Assembly: GCF_023065955.2 (NCBI RefSeq)
Contig: NW_026622808.1
Coordinates: 70,389,975 to 70,453,974, forward strand
Direction: 5' to 3'
Source: Ursus arctos
Lineage: Eukaryota; Chordata; Mammalia; Carnivora; Ursidae
DNA: 64,000 bases
Shown: positions 43,641-55,704 of the stretch, piece by piece
Numbering within the stretch: position 1 is the first letter of the stretch
Layout of the letters: each line of letters opens with the position of its first letter
Translations under genes and position numbers: made by a program
Notes under the pieces: model-generated
Seen by the model: the letters and a program-made list of their open reading frames with translations, nothing else
Database searches by the model: none
Told to the model about the DNA's origin: nothing

Positions 43641-45942
43641 CAAAGCGTATTCCAAGGAATCCTAAAGATTCTCTCTCTCTCTCTTTTTATTGAGGAAAAA
43701 TTGGTATGTAACATTGTATTTGTTTCAGGTACACAACATAATAATAGGATATTTGTATACACTACAGAGTGATAACCACAACCAACCAGTCTAGTTACCA
43801 TCCATCCCCACATCGCTGATCTGCTTCACTCTTTTTGCCCACTCTCCACTCCTTTTCCCTCTGATAACCACCAATCTGTTCTCTGTATCTATGAGCTTTT
43901 TTGTTCATTTTTTTTTAGATTCCACATATGAAAGAAACATAGTATTTGTCTTTCTCTAATTTCACTTAGCATACTGCCCTTAAGTTCCATCCATGTCGTG
44001 AATGGCAAGGATTTCCTTCTGTTTTATGACTGAGTGATATTCCATTGTATCTCTGTACCACATTTTCTTTATCCATTCATCCATGGGTGGACACCTGGGT
44101 TGTTTTCCTATCTTGGCTGTTGTAAATAATGCTGCAAGGAACACAGGTGTGTGTACATAGTTTTGGATTAGTGTTTTTGTTTTCTATCGATAAATGCCCA
44201 GAAGTGGGAGAGCTGGATCATTTAGTAGGCCTGTTTTTAACTTTGAGGAACCTCCATACTGTTTGCCTCAGTGGCTACACCAATTTGCTCTCCCACCAAC
44301 AGTGCATGAGGGTTCTTTCTTCTCAACTCTCTCCAACACTTGTTATTTCTTGTCTTTTTGATGATGATAGCCGTTCTAATAGGTGTGATGTGATATCGCA
44401 CTATGGTTTTGATTTGCATTTCTCTGAAAATTAGTGATGTTGAGCGTCTTTCTGTGTGCCTGTTGGTCATCTGTATGTCTTCTTTGGAAAAATGTCTATC
44501 TAGACCCACTGCCCATTTTAGAATTAGATTGTTTATTTATTTATTTTGCTCTTGAGTTGTTTGAGTTCCTTATATATTTTGGATATTAACCCCTCACCAG
44601 GTATATGATTTGCAAATATTTTCTCCCACTTAATAGGTTGCCTTTTCATTTCGTTGATGGTTTCAACAAATGCTGTATAGAATTCATAGTTTAATGCAGT
44701 CCCGTCTGTTGGTTTATGCTTTTGTTGTCTTTACTTTCGGAGTTAGATCCAAAAATTCGATGTCAAGGAGTTTACCACCTGTGTTTTCTTCTCGGAGTCT
44801 TATGGTTTCAGGTCTTGCATTCAAGTCTTGAATCCGTTTTGAGGTAGTTTTCGTGTATGGCATAAAATAGTGCTCTAGTTTTATTTCTTTCTGTGTGGCT
44901 GTCCAGTTTTTCTAACACCATTTATTGAAAGAGACTGTCTTGCTCCACTGTCTATTCTTGGCTCCATAGTCATAAATTAGTTGACCGTATATGAGTGGGT
45001 TTATTTCTGGGCTCTCTATTTTGTTCCATTGATCTATGTGTCTGCTTTTATGCCCATACCATACTCTTTTGATTACTGTAACTTTGTAGTCTAGGTTGAA
45101 ATCAGGAGTGTGATACCTTCAGCTTTGTTCTTTCTCAAGATTGCTTTGGCTCTTTGGTGTCTTTTGTGGGCCCATACAACTTTTAGAATTATCTGTTCTA
45201 TTTCTGTGAAAAATGCCAAAGGAATTTCGATAGGGATTTCAATGAATTTGTAAATCTATAGCTTTAGGTGGTATGGACATTTAAATAATATTAATTCTCT
45301 TAATCCTTGAGCATGAAATATCTTCCCATTTGTTTGTGTATTCTTCAAATTATTTCCTCAGTGTCATATAGTTTTCAGTGTATAGGACTTTTACCCCCTT
45401 GGTAAACTTATTCCGAAGTATTCTGTTCTTTTTGCTGCAACTGTAAGAGGGATTTTTTTCTTAATTATTCTTTTTGATATTTCATTATTAGTGTACAGAA
45501 ACACAACAGATTTCTGTATATTGATTTTGCATCCTGCAAGTCTCATGAACTCATTTATTAGTTTTAACAGGGTTTTGTTTTGTTTTTTGATGGACTCTTT
45601 AGGGCTTTCTCTATATAGTATCATGTCAACTACAAAAATGGCAGTTTTACTTCTTCCTTTCCAATTTAAATGCCTTTTATTTCTTTTGTTGCATAATTGC
45701 TGTGGCTAGGACTTCCAGTACTAGGTTGAATAATAGTGGTGAGAGTGGACATCCTTGTCTTATTCCTGATCTTAAGGGAAAGGCTTTTCCTCTCCTCACA
45801 GTTGAGTATGTTATTAGCTGTAGGTTTGTCATACTGGCCTTTATAATGTTGAGGTAAGTTCTCACTATACCCACGTTGCTGAGAGTTTTCATCATAAATG
45901 AATGTTGAATTTTGTCAAATGCTTTTTCTGTATTGATTGAGA

Positions 45943-46170
45943 TGATCATGCGATTTTTTATTTAAAGATTTTTATTTATTTATTTGACAGAGACAGAGAC
46001 AGCCAGCGAGAGAAGGAACACAGGCAGGGGGAGTGGGAGAGGAAGAAGCAGGCTCCCAGCGGGGGAGCCCGATGTGGGACTCGATCCTGGCACGCCCGGA
46101 TCACGCCCTGAGCCGAAGGCAGACGCTTAACCGCTGTGCCACCCAGGCGCCCCTGATCATACGATTTTTA
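45943..46170 (-). mobile_element. Can-SINE inside L1 ORF2, antisense, 16-bp target-site duplication with one mismatch
   Basis: Flanks 'tgatcatgcgattttt' (45943-45958) and 'tgatcatacgattttt' (46154-46169) differ at one base. The body (45959-46153) contains 'acagccagcgagagaagg', 'ggactcgatcctgg' and the tRNA head 'ccacccaggcgcccc'. It splits the RT domain of the L1 and therefore post-dates it. Confidence 0.95.
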
Positions 46171-48084
46171 CTCTTCATTTTGTTAATGTGGTGTATCACA
46201 TTGTTAGATTTGTGGGTGTTCAACCATCCTTGCTTCCCTGGAGTAAATCCCACTTGATCATGGTGTATGATCTCTTTAATGTTTTGTTAGATTGGTTTGC
46301 TAATACTTTGTTGAGGATTTCTCATCTATCATGGATAGATTAATCATGGATATTGGCCTGTAATTTTCTTTCTTGTGGTATTTTCGTCTGGTTTGGGTAT
46401 CAGAGTAATGCTGGCCTTACAAAATGAGTTTGGAAATGTTCCCCCCTCTTCAATTTTTTGGAAGAGTTTGAGGAGGACATATGTTAAATCTTCGAATGTT
46501 TGGTAGAATTCACCAGTGAAACCATCTGGTCTTAGACTTTTGTTTGTTGTAAGGTTTTTGATTACTGCTTTAATCTTCTTACTAGTAAATGGTCTACTCA
46601 GATTTCCTATTTCTTCACGATTCAGTCTTTAGAAATTTATCCATTTCTTCTAGGTTGTCCAGTTTGTTGGTATATAATTGTTCGTAGTTGTTTCCTATGG
46701 TCCTTTGTATTTCTGTGTAACAGTTGTAGCTTCTCTTTCATTTCTGATTTTGTTTGAGCCTCTCTCTTTTTTCTTGGTGAGTCTAACTAAAGGTTTGTTA
46801 ACTTTGTTTATTCCTTCAAAGAATCAGCTCTTAGTTTCGCTGATCTTTTCCATCATTTTTTTAGTCTTTATTTCACTTATTTTCACTCTGATAATTATTC
46901 CCTTCCTTCTACTAACTTTGGGCTTTGCTTGCTCTTCTTTTTCTAGTTTTTTTCAGGCATAAGGTTAGATTGCTTATTTGAGATATCTCTTGTTCTTGAG
47001 GTAGGCCTGTATCATTATGAACTTTCCTCTTACAACTGCTTTTGCTGCATCCCATAGATTTCGGGTTTTTGTATTTCCATTTTCATTTGTCTCCAGGAAC
47101 TTTTTTATTTCCCCTTTAATTTCTTTGTTGACCCATTGTTTGTTTAGTAGCATGTTGTTTAATCTCCACATATTTTTGCTTTTTCCAGTTTTCTTCTTGT
47201 AATTGATTCCTAGTTTCTTACTGATGTGGTCAGAAAAGATGCTTAATATGATTTCAATCTTCTCAAATTTATTGAGATTTGTTTTGTTAGCCTAACATAT
47301 GATTTGTTCTGGAGAATGTTGCATGTGCACTTGAGAAGAATGTGTATTCTGCGGTTTTTGGATGGAATGTTCTGTACGTATCTATTAAGTCCATCTGGTC
47401 TAATACGTCATTTAAAGCCGATGTTTCTTTATTCTGTCTCTCTGATCTATTTATTGATTTAAGTGGTGTGTTAAAGTCCTCTATTATTATTGCATTGCCG
47501 TTAGTTTCTTCCTTTAGATCTGTTCATATTTGCTTTATATATTTGGGTGCTCCTATGTTGGGGGTGCAAATATTTACAAATGTTATATCTTCCTGCTGGA
47601 ATTGACCCCTTTAACATTATGTTGTGCCTTCTCTGTCTTTTATTACCATCTTTGTGTTGACGTCTATTTTGTCTGATTTAAGTATTGCTACTCTGGCTTT
47701 CTTTCCACTTCCATTTGCATGGGATATCTCTTTCCATCCCTTCACTTTCAGTCTGTGTGTATCCTTAGATCTGAAGTGAGTCTCTTGCAAGCACTATATA
47801 AATGAATCTCGTTCTTTAATCCATTCAGCCACTCTATATTTTTGATTAGAAAATTTAGTTCATTTATGATTGATCTAATTGTTGATGGGTATGTACTTAT
47901 TGCCATTTTGTTAATTTTTTTCTGGCTGTTATTATAGTTTCTCTCTGTTCCTTTCTCTTCTTTTATTCTCTTCCGTTGTGGTTTAATGATTTTCTTTAGT
48001 ATTTGTTTAGCTTCCATTCTCGTTATCCTTTCTGTATCTACTACAGGGTTTTGCTTTGCGGTTACTATGAGATTCACATATAAT

Positions 48085-48118
48085 GACATATATGTATATA
48101 TATACATATATATATAAT
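48085..48118. repeat. AT-rich dinucleotide-like tract
   Basis: 'atatatgtatatatatacat' and following TA steps, a short variable-prone tract within the L1. Confidence 0.8.
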
Positions 48119-48134
48119 GGTTTATTTTAGGTTG

Positions 48135-48364
48135 ATAACAACTTAAATTTTTTAAAAAAGATTTTATTTATTTATTTGACACAGAGAGAGAGAGAGAGAG
48201 CACGCACAAGCGGGGAGAAAGGCAAGGGAGAGGGAAAAGCAGGCTCCCTGCTGAGCATAGAGCCCAATTCAGGGCTTGATTTCAGGACCCTGAGATCATG
48301 ACCTGAGCCAAAGGCAGACGCTTAACTGACTGAGCCGCCAGGTGCCCAATAACAACATAAATTT
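48135..48364 (-). mobile_element. Can-SINE inside the L1, older subfamily, antisense, with target-site duplication
   Basis: Flanks 'ataacaacttaaattt' (48135-48150) and 'ataacaacataaattt' (48349-48364) differ at one base. The body has 'agagagagagcacgcacaag', 'ggctccctgctgagcata' and an eroded head 'gagccgccaggtgccc'. The subfamily wording (gctgagc, caagcgggga) differs from copies at 17546, 33674 and 45959, so it probably inserted earlier. Confidence 0.9.
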
Positions 48365-48619
48365 GAGTGCATTCTAAAACTTGTACATTTTTACTCCTCC
48401 CCTCACACACTTTCCATTTTTTGTGTCATACATTACATCTTTTTATCTTATGTAGCCCTTAACTAATTCTTGTAGTTATAGTTAATTTTACTACTTTTGT
48501 CTTTTAACTGCCATACTAGCTTTATAAATGGTTAACCCACTACTTTTACCATACATTTTCCTTTATCAGTGAGATTTTTACTTTCATATGTTTTCTTGTT
48601 ATTTGTTCGTGCCCTCTTT

Positions 48620-49480
48620 TTTTCAGCTTAAGGAAGTCCCTTTAACATTTCTTATAAGGCAGTTTAGTGGAGATGAACTCCTTTAGCTTTTGCTTCTCTG
48701 GAAAAGCAGACAACCTCTCCTTCAATTCTGAATGACAGCCTTGCTGGAAAGAGTATTTTGGGTCAGAAGGTTTTCCCTTTCGATGCTTTAAATATATCAT
48801 GCCACTCTTCTGATCTGCAAAGTTTCTGCTGAAAAGTCAGCACATGTCCTTATGGTGTTTCCCTTGTACCCAACAAGTTGTTTTTCTCTTGCTGCTGTTA
48901 AGAGTCTCTCTTTATCTTTAACTTTTGACATTTTAATTACAATATATCTTGGTGTGGGTCTCTCTGGGTTCGTCTTATTTGGATCTCTCTGTGTTTCCTG
49001 GACCTGGATGTCTGCTTCCTTCTCTCAGAAGTTTTCTGCCCCCTTCTCTCTCTCTTCTCCTTCTGGGAGCCCTATAATGTGAGTGTTAGTATGCTTAATG
49101 TCCCATGGGTCTCTTAAACTATTTTCACTTTTTATTTATTTTTGTCTTTTTGCAGTTCTGTTTGGGCGAGTTCCACTGGCCTGTCTTCCAGGTTACTGAT
49201 TCATTCTGCTTCATCTAATCTGCTGTTGAGCCCCTTTAGTGTGTTTTTACATTCAGTTATTGTATTCTGCTCTGTGACTTTTGTTTGGTACTTGCTTATA
49301 TATTTTTAATCTCTGTTGAAATTCTACCGTGCTGATCTATTCTTCTCCAGAGTTTGGTAAGCATCTTTATGACCATTACTTCAAACTTTTTATCAAGCAC
49401 ACTACTTATCTCCATTTCATTAAGGTCTTTTTCTGAGGTTTTATTTTGTTTTCATTTGTAGCATATTCCTCTGTTTCCTC
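48620..49480 (-). pseudogene. L1 ORF1 remnant (RNA-binding protein), inactivated
   Basis: On the minus strand the C-terminal portion can be recognised by 'ADFSAETLQ' (near 48840-48815) and a terminal 'EMLKGLP'-like sequence near 48640. The latter parallels the L1 ORF1p C-terminal domain ending. The N-terminal coiled-coil part (49480-49100) is AT-rich, with many stops. No open frame longer than short pieces remains. Confidence 0.7.
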
Positions 49481-51029
49481 ATTATGCCTGATACTCTGTG
49501 TTTTTTCCCATGTATTATGTGAAAGAGCTATCTTTCCCCGTCTTGAAGAAAGGGCCTTGTGTAGGAGATGAACCTTATTGTTCAACCTTGACTCTGCTCT
49601 TGGTTGTCTCTCAAGCCTTTGTGATTGTCTAAGTGGCCTGATTTATTCTTGATAGTTCTCTGATTTATTCTTGTTGAGGGTGTGCCAAGACATGTCAGTG
49701 CTCCCAAAGGAATGATCTCATTCAGCACCTGGTTTCAGGCTGATTGCAAGCCACGTTCTCCAGCAGCAGCTTTTAAAGTATGCAGATATGTATAATCCTG
49801 TCAGGCCACCATTGAGGCCACAATTGAGGCCTGCTGACTCCCACACCAAGAGATCTGGACATTTCCCCTAGGAGACAGTTGCAAGAATTAAGGAGTCAAG
49901 CAAGCGTACAAGCCCCTTTCTGGGACACACCAGCGAGCTGTGGCGAGGCCAAGGGAGGGCACAAAGATGGTGTCTCTCTGCATATGTCCCCGAGAGTGCC
50001 TCTGTAGTCTCTGGATAGGTGGCAAAACTGAAGCCTGTCTTTCATGTTGAAACTCTGGGACCAGGAAAGGGCTTTTGTCATGGCAGGCTGGGGTGTGTTT
50101 CAGTCTCCTGTCTGTGTAGTATCCATGGTGTGGTAGCCTTCCCAGGACTATCTGATTGTTACAGCCCTATAGGGCCCAGGAATGTAAGCCCCTTTGGCCA
50201 CCAGAGCTAAGTGAAAAAGGTGATCCCTGTGTGAACTGCACTCATCCACTGGCTTTAGGCAGTCTGCAGGAGAGAGTGGAGGGCAGGGCATGTCCACAAC
50301 TTTAGGACAGCAGGGGAAGAGTGCAAGTGGAAGGACATGCCCATGGCTTAGTGAGGTTGTGTCCAGGTGTACCCACCTCTGTTAGCAAGGTAGGTGGAAA
50401 GTGTAAAAATGGAGCTCACCAGTGCCTGCATCCCTGAGGAGAGTCCCTACCCCCTGCCCCTCCAGCAGATACTTTAATATCAGCATATGAATCTCTCTCA
50501 CATATAATCCAGTCACCTCTCAAACTGCTGCTTGTACACTGGTTTCCAGGGCAAGGGAGTCCATATACAAACTCTTCAAAAAGAGTATCTCAAGTCCCCA
50601 TGGCTCCCCGTGGCTCTCCGTGGCTCCCCACGGCTCCTCAGTGTATGCCCTACTGGCTTCCAAAGCCAGACATTTTTGGAATCTTATCTCTGTGGTGCAG
50701 GTCCCAAGCGTGGGGATGCCCCATGTGGGGTAAAAACCCCTCGCTCCTTAGGGGAATTTCTGAATCTATGAGATCTCTTCTTGTATGTGTTGCTGTACCA
50801 AGGTGGGGTTTTCGGTGAGACTGTGTCTCTACATCTCCTACTCATGTGCATGTGGTCCTTTTGTTCCTTGTTGTGGAGGGAGCTGTTCGGCTAGTTTTTA
50901 GTTATTTTTCAGCTGCAGTTATGCTATCTGTGGCTGCTGATTTGGTGTGTCCATGGAAGGAGGTGAGTTGAGGGTTTTCTTACACCCCCATCATGGACCA
51001 TCTCTCATCATACAGTAGTTTTACATCTC

Positions 51030-51880
51030 ATCATGTAAGTATCTTTCTGAATTCTTTTCTTGAAATGTTTCAAGAAAAATTTTATATCAGATGCAAAGAC
51101 TTATAGCTTCATCTTTTTCTTTCTGATATTTATATCTCATGTCTTTTTCCTATTTTATTGCTGTGTCTAATAATCCCCAGGATAATGTTGAGTAATAATG
51201 TTCATAGTGGGCATCCTTGATTTCTGTTTTTCATTCACTCATTATTTATTCAACATTTGCTGTGTGGCAGAAATTGCTCTGGGCCCTGGAAACATAGATG
51301 TGACCACGTGCATCAGAAGGTTTTGAAGAGAAATAGGAGAGGAGTGAAAGTGTATACCAAAGAAACTGGACACAGCTGTACACTGGAGAGCATAAGAAGT
51401 CTTCCCTAAAGAACTTCCCCAATAGAACACTCTGTCTTTCGTCATGAAATCTGATCTTTGCTGTTTGGTTTCTGATAGACACCATATCAAAGGAAAGAAA
51501 GTTTCCTTTTATACTTCATTTATTGAAAGTTTTAAAAAAGTCAGGAATGGATATTGAATATTATTAAATTCCTTGTTAGCGTACCATAGGCGTAACCAAA
51601 CCTTTTCTCTTTTAGCCTGTTAGTGTTGTAAATAACACCAATAGATCTACTAATATTGAACCAGCCTTGCATTCCTATATTCTTGCATTGTATTGGTGTG
51701 TAATTCTCTTCTTAGCCTACTAGGTTCATTCTGCTAATGTCTTATTCAGGATTTTTGTATTTTTAAAAATAAATGTTAGTCACAGGTGTGTGTTTTGTCA
51801 AATATTACAGAATGAGGTTGGGTAGTTCCCTTGATTCCTGCATCCTGAAATAGTTTTGGTGACACGGTTCCCTCCCAGAC
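51030..51880 (-). mobile_element. Old L1 ORF2 fragment, antisense, interrupted by L2
   Basis: 51120-51230 ('tattgctgtgtctaataatc', 'gtgggcatccttgatttc') and 51485-51880 ('ttattgaaagttttaaaaaa', 'gaaccagccttgcattcct', 'aatgaggttgggtagttccc') are consecutive antisense RT segments. The gap between is an L2-like piece. Confidence 0.65.
51232..51480 (-). mobile_element. L2 3' end, antisense, inside the old L1
   Basis: 'ttcattcactcattatttat', 'tcaacatttgctgtgtggca' and 'ctctgggccctggaaacata' are the reversed L2 terminus. Downstream 'gaagtcttccctaaagaa' fits its body. Confidence 0.6.
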
Positions 51881-52720
51881 TCGCTGAGTGTTCTGGAGGA
51901 GGTAGTGTACACTTTCCACTTCATTCTTAGCTCTGACTTCTGTTGCAGCCGAAGTGGTTCCATTTTTGGATTGTCTCTCTCCCCCGTATAGGCTGTCTCT
52001 GTTCTGCTTTCTATTGCTTCTGATGTAGGACACATTCTCTTTTCTGTACACCAGGCAGATGGATGTGTTACAAAATTGGCTGAAGATTTAAGATTGAAGA
52101 GTGAGATGTCACAGCAACTCCCAGCAAATAACGCAAAAGTAAACAGGAGACATCCTCTGTCCTTGAGACGCCTGTGGCCTTCCCTTGGAGGGCCCCCTCA
52201 ATGTTGCCTACACTCTCCCTCCTCCACAGACTGGCCACATCTTTCTTTTCTGGGACACCTTCCCTCAGACTCCCCCAACTTCATTTCCTGAAATTAAGCA
52301 GGTACATTTGGCTTCCCTCTTTTCTCAGTACAGACCCTCATTTGCATATTCAGAGACCCATTGTGTGTTATGCTTAACAGAGGCCACCAATTCCAGACCC
52401 TCACTCTTCAATGAGTTTTTCAGGGCAAAGAAAAAATATTTCATTCCTCACCATTTTGGATTGTGCCATATAGCTTGGAACGCAGAAGTGGCTATAGTCA
52501 TTTTTGATTTTAGTAAGTCCTCCCCCTCCCTATTAGATAGTATATCAGTCAAGCTTATCAGCTTCTCCACCTCTTGGGCTAGCTCACCCCATCAATAAAT
52601 TCGAAGGCTGGGAGGTGGTGAGAGACGAATGCAGGGTGCATTCTTCCTGTGGTTTTCTGCTTATCTTAACCTTCCCTATTTCAGATCCACCTATTCTAAC
52701 ATCACTAGGCATTTGGTAGT
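51880..52720. other. AT-moderate DNA, not assigned
   Basis: It contains a 137-residue plus-strand open frame (52185-52598) ending shortly after an AATAAAT word (52594-52600), a configuration that can look like a terminal exon. No domain is visible and the frame is Pro/Ser/His-rich, so I do not call a gene. An old LTR or retrocopy is equally possible. Confidence 0.25.
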
Positions 52721-53435
52721 CACTTGTTGGGTCTCACAAATAATACTGCTGTGGACATTCTTGTATACTTCTTTTGGTGAACGTGTGGATGCCTTTTAAT
52801 CAGGAATAGACCTGGGGATGGAATTGCTTGGTCATAGGGTGGGCATGTGTTCAGATTTAACAGGAGCTACAAATCTATGTTCTAAAGTGGTTGTGCCAAT
52901 CTACCCCCCATCCCCATCCCACCAGTCGTGTAAGACTTCATCAGTATTTTCAACGCATTGTATATTTCTGTCATTTTCATTATAATCATTCGGAAAGTTT
53001 TGTGGTAGTAACTCATTGAGGTTTTAACTTGCATTTCTCTGATGATTAATGAAGTCAAGCACCTTTTCATGTGTTTACTGGCCATTGAGCTATTCTGTGT
53101 TTAAATTTCTCTCCAAGTCTCTTGCCTATTTTTGCATTGAGTGGTGTGTCTGTTTCTTATTGCTTTATAGGATTTTTTCTATTTTGGATATGGGTCATTT
53201 GACAGATGTACATATTGTGGATATCCTCTCTCACTCTGTGGTTTGCATTTTCTGTCTCTTGATGTTGCCTTCTGATGGATGGAAAGTCTTTAATTTAATG
53301 TTGTCCAAGTTGCCCATTATGTTCTTTATGTTGGAAGCTTTTCTGTATAATTGTCCAAGCCACCTTTCCCTGCCCCTAGGTAATGAGGTTATTCTCTTAG
53401 ATTCTCCTTTCCCCAGATATTCACATAGCTCATTT
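52720..53435 (-). mobile_element. Old L1M ORF2 3' end, antisense
   Basis: 'tgtggacattcttgtatact', 'gatggaattgcttggtcata', 'gttctaaagtggttgtgcca', 'attttggatatgggtcattt' and 'ggaaagtctttaatttaatg' follow the antisense L1M series. Confidence 0.8.
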
Positions 53436-53439
53436 TCAT

Positions 53440-53955
53440 TCATGTCTCTGTTCAAATGTCACCTCCTCAGAGAGATCTTTCCAGACCATCTTATTTAAAA
53501 TGATAATCCCCCATCATGCACTGTTTTCTTACTCCATTTTAAAAAAAGATTTTATTTATTTATTTGTCAGAGAGAGACAGAGAGAGCATAAGCAGGGGGA
53601 GCAGCAGGCAGAGGGAGAAGCAGGCTCCCTGCTGAGCAAGGAGCCTGATGCGGGACTTGATCCCAGGACCCTGGGATCATGACCTGATCCGAAGACAGTT
53701 GCTTAACCAACTGAGCCACCCAGGCGTCCCCCTTTACTCCATTTTAATTTTCTTCAAGGGACTGATCACAATTGACTTTATAATACATTTCGAGTTATTA
53801 TTTATTTGTTAGTTTATTTTGTCCTCCTCCCTAAATGTCAGGAGAGACTAAATGAAGGCAGGGACTTTTTTGTTGTTCGCTGCTTTATCCTCAGTGCCTA
53901 GAACAGTGTCTGGCACACACCAGATGCTCACTTTATATTTATTCTATTAATGGGT
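53440..53955 (+). mobile_element. L2 LINE 3' region, sense, split by a Can-SINE
   Basis: 'catgtctctgttcaaatgtc', 'acctcctcagagagatcttt' before the SINE. After it come 'gaaggcagggacttttttg', 'cgctgctttatcctcagtgc' and 'ctagaacagtgtctggcac'. A clear, well-ordered L2 end. Confidence 0.85.
53529..53747 (-). mobile_element. Can-SINE in L2, antisense, perfect 14-bp target-site duplication
   Basis: 'ttactccattttaa' is identical at 53529-53542 and 53734-53747. The body has 'agagagcataagcaggggga', 'gcagcaggcagagggagaag' and 'gagccacccaggcgtccc'. The gcagcaggcag wording places it in a different subfamily from the copies at 17546, 33674 and 45959. Confidence 0.95.
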
Positions 53956-54590
53956 AAATGATCTCATTCAGTCCTTATCACTGCCTTGTGAGGAGAGGCT
54001 TATCATTGTCCTTTTGACTAATGATGCTGTGTAACTTTTCAGATGCTTATTTGCACGCCCCTCTTTAAAAAGCAAAATCTTACCATTTCCCCTTTGTATA
54101 AATAAATAATTTTTACTGTGCTTTTCCTTGGTGAAAAGCAAGTGAGGATACTGAGGCTCAAAAGTTCCAGCTCAAAAATATTTTCGGAGACTGCTTTTTT
54201 TGTGCCAAGCTCTGGGTTTTAATCTGGAGGTACGAAGATACATAAAACTGGCTTTTTGCAGCCATTTTGAGGGAAAATGGCAGAGTCGAGCGTGGAACTC
54301 ACCTGGTTCTAAAACCCACATTCTGTCTTTTTGGTACAGCAGGGACATTGAAAGAGAGGTAGTGCGACTTTTCTGGGTGGGAAAATCCTGAGTGTACTTG
54401 CAGGTTGTGAGGTAAGGAGGGGAGAGAGATTAAAGGTAAAGAAAACCACTAGGCAGCCAACATCCTCTTCTGGGTGACTTCTTGGTCTTCCTCTACTACC
54501 AGGCCTTTCGAGGCCAATGGTCTCAGCTGTGTCCAGGATAATCACACCTTCTGGAAGTGAAATCCCAACAAATCTGTCCTTTGTCCCATA
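53955..54590. other. Mixed unique DNA with possible MIR remnant
   Basis: 'tgatctcattcagtccttat' and 'cactgccttgtgaggagagg' at 53960-54000 resemble antisense MIR. 54120-54330 contains 'gaggatactgaggctcaaaa', also MIR-like. Neither is long enough for a firm call. Confidence 0.35.
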
Positions 54591-54960
54591 ATTACCCCTT
54601 CTCTAATAAACTTTCCTTTCCCGCTCAAACCTCCCTCTCAGGGAAAGGATAGGCAAAAACTCATTTATACTAAAGTGTAAATGACTAGTTAGATAATGTT
54701 TTATTTTTCTTAAAAGGGATTTTTGTTTCCCAAAAGAGATTCAAAATGGACAATACTGTAATTGAAGGGATGACTTGCTAATGATATGAATTCTGTCATG
54801 GATAAGATATTTGGGAGGGGGACAGAGAACATTTTCTATATTCAAAGCACCATGAACGAACCAACTTTTGCTATACCTAATTATATCCAGTCTTCATATT
54901 AGCAGAACATTTTCTAATTTACAATTTGCTGTGGATATATTTTGCATACTGCCAGGAGCG
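54590..54960. promoter_or_regulatory. Candidate conserved non-coding element
   Basis: Repeat-free AT-rich stretch with 'cataattacccc', 'actgtaattgaagggatgac', 'tgctaatgatatgaattc', 'cctaattatatccag' and 'ttttctaatttacaatttgc'. Homeodomain-type cores are dense. It is bounded by GC-rich unique DNA on the right. Confidence 0.28.
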
Positions 54961-55530
54961 TGGACGAGGAGGGGCAGCCACACCCTCACTTCCTCTCTTA
55001 GGGGTTCCTATTCGCAGGTGTTCAGTAAGCAATGCTGATGAGCCCTGCTAGGTGTGCAACAAAGAGAGTTCTGCCCCTCTTATTCTCTCACAGGTAATAA
55101 CATCTTCTGCAAGTCTGAGTTTGGCCCTATGATTCTGGGATGATGGGGGTGAGGGGTGAAGGGATGCTGGATATGAAGGTAACCCTGTGGGGTCTGGGTA
55201 AGGATGATGCTTGTCTTTGGGAAGCTAGGGTCAGCTCTCTGGGTTTAAATAAGGAGACAGTTTTACAGACCACCCCCCTAGCCCCTGCTGGCATGTCCTG
55301 AGAACCAGTATGACCTGCCTCCATCCATGGTCTACACAGATAGCTTTGGCCAGGTCCTGGCCTCTCCCAGGGCTTCTGTCTCCCAGTCTGTGTGCAGTGT
55401 GTGCTTGGGATCAGTGATCCCTGTGCTTGGAGCCAGGACAGAGGTGGCCTGTCCTTCTAGTAGGGGATCTGGCTGTCCCACCAGAAACCTGGTCACCTGG
55501 GAGATAAGGGTCTGGGCTGGGAGTGGTTGA
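54960..55530. other. Unique GC-rich stretch, nothing recognised
   Basis: No TE or gene was recognised. Confidence 0.35.
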
Positions 55531-55534
55531 GACA

Positions 55535-55645
55535 TAGTACAGGGTCTGAGAGGCAGGCGGGTCTGGTCTCAAATCCCTGCTGTGACTTGCCCTGTTACTT
55601 CACCTCCCCAATTCTTTGCCTGTAAAAGAGGACTACAGGTGCTCA
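55535..55645 (+). mobile_element. MIR fragment, sense
   Basis: 'tggtctcaaatccctgctgt', 'gacttgccctgttacttcac' and 'ctttgcctgtaaaagagg' match MIR core and 3' side. Confidence 0.65.
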
Positions 55646-55704
55646 CTGGGTGGGGGAGGTAGTCTGTGGTGATCCCAGTGTGAGGGGAAGGGGATGTTTA
55701 CAGT

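Larger units (their letters stand above)
43950..48560 (-). pseudogene. L1 ORF2 remnant (endonuclease and reverse transcriptase), inactivated
   Basis: Pieces of ORF2 can still be read on the minus strand. A 90-codon piece (45949-45677) keeps the 'EKAFDKIQH' and 'RQGCPLSPLLFN' RT motifs. Another (45624-45391) keeps text just downstream of the active-site region. A third (47171-46974) carries the '[20 protein letters not shown]' stretch upstream of RT. These lie in different frames with stops between them, and a Can-SINE at 45959-46153 splits the gene. The intact protein would nick DNA and reverse-transcribe L1 RNA; this copy cannot. Confidence 0.85.
43684..51000 (-). mobile_element. Nearly complete L1 (L1M type), antisense, with two Can-SINEs inside
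   Basis: About 7.3 kb, or 6.9 kb without the nested SINEs. Read on the minus strand, it starts at about 51000 ('ggtccatgatgggggtgtaa') with a 1.5-kb 5' UTR (50990-49500). ORF1 text follows (about 49480-48620), then ORF2 (about 48560-43950), then a 3' UTR whose terminal 'caataaaaag' on the minus strand provides a poly-A signal near 43684. The order matches autonomous L1. Point stops and frameshifts in both ORFs show it is dead. No target-site duplication was found by eye. Confidence 0.85.

Noticed and set aside
45391..45949. Reverse transcriptase-like protein pieces as a host gene
   Set aside because: They are remnants of L1 ORF2, confirmed by neighbouring ORF2 and ORF1 text in order.
43684..51000. 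Provirus or endogenous virus genome
   Set aside because: ORF order and text match a LINE-1: no LTRs, gag-pol or env. The RT motifs are L1-type.
52594..52600. Polyadenylation signal of a gene
   Set aside because: AATAAAT is common in AT-rich DNA, and no exon or downstream GU-rich support was seen.
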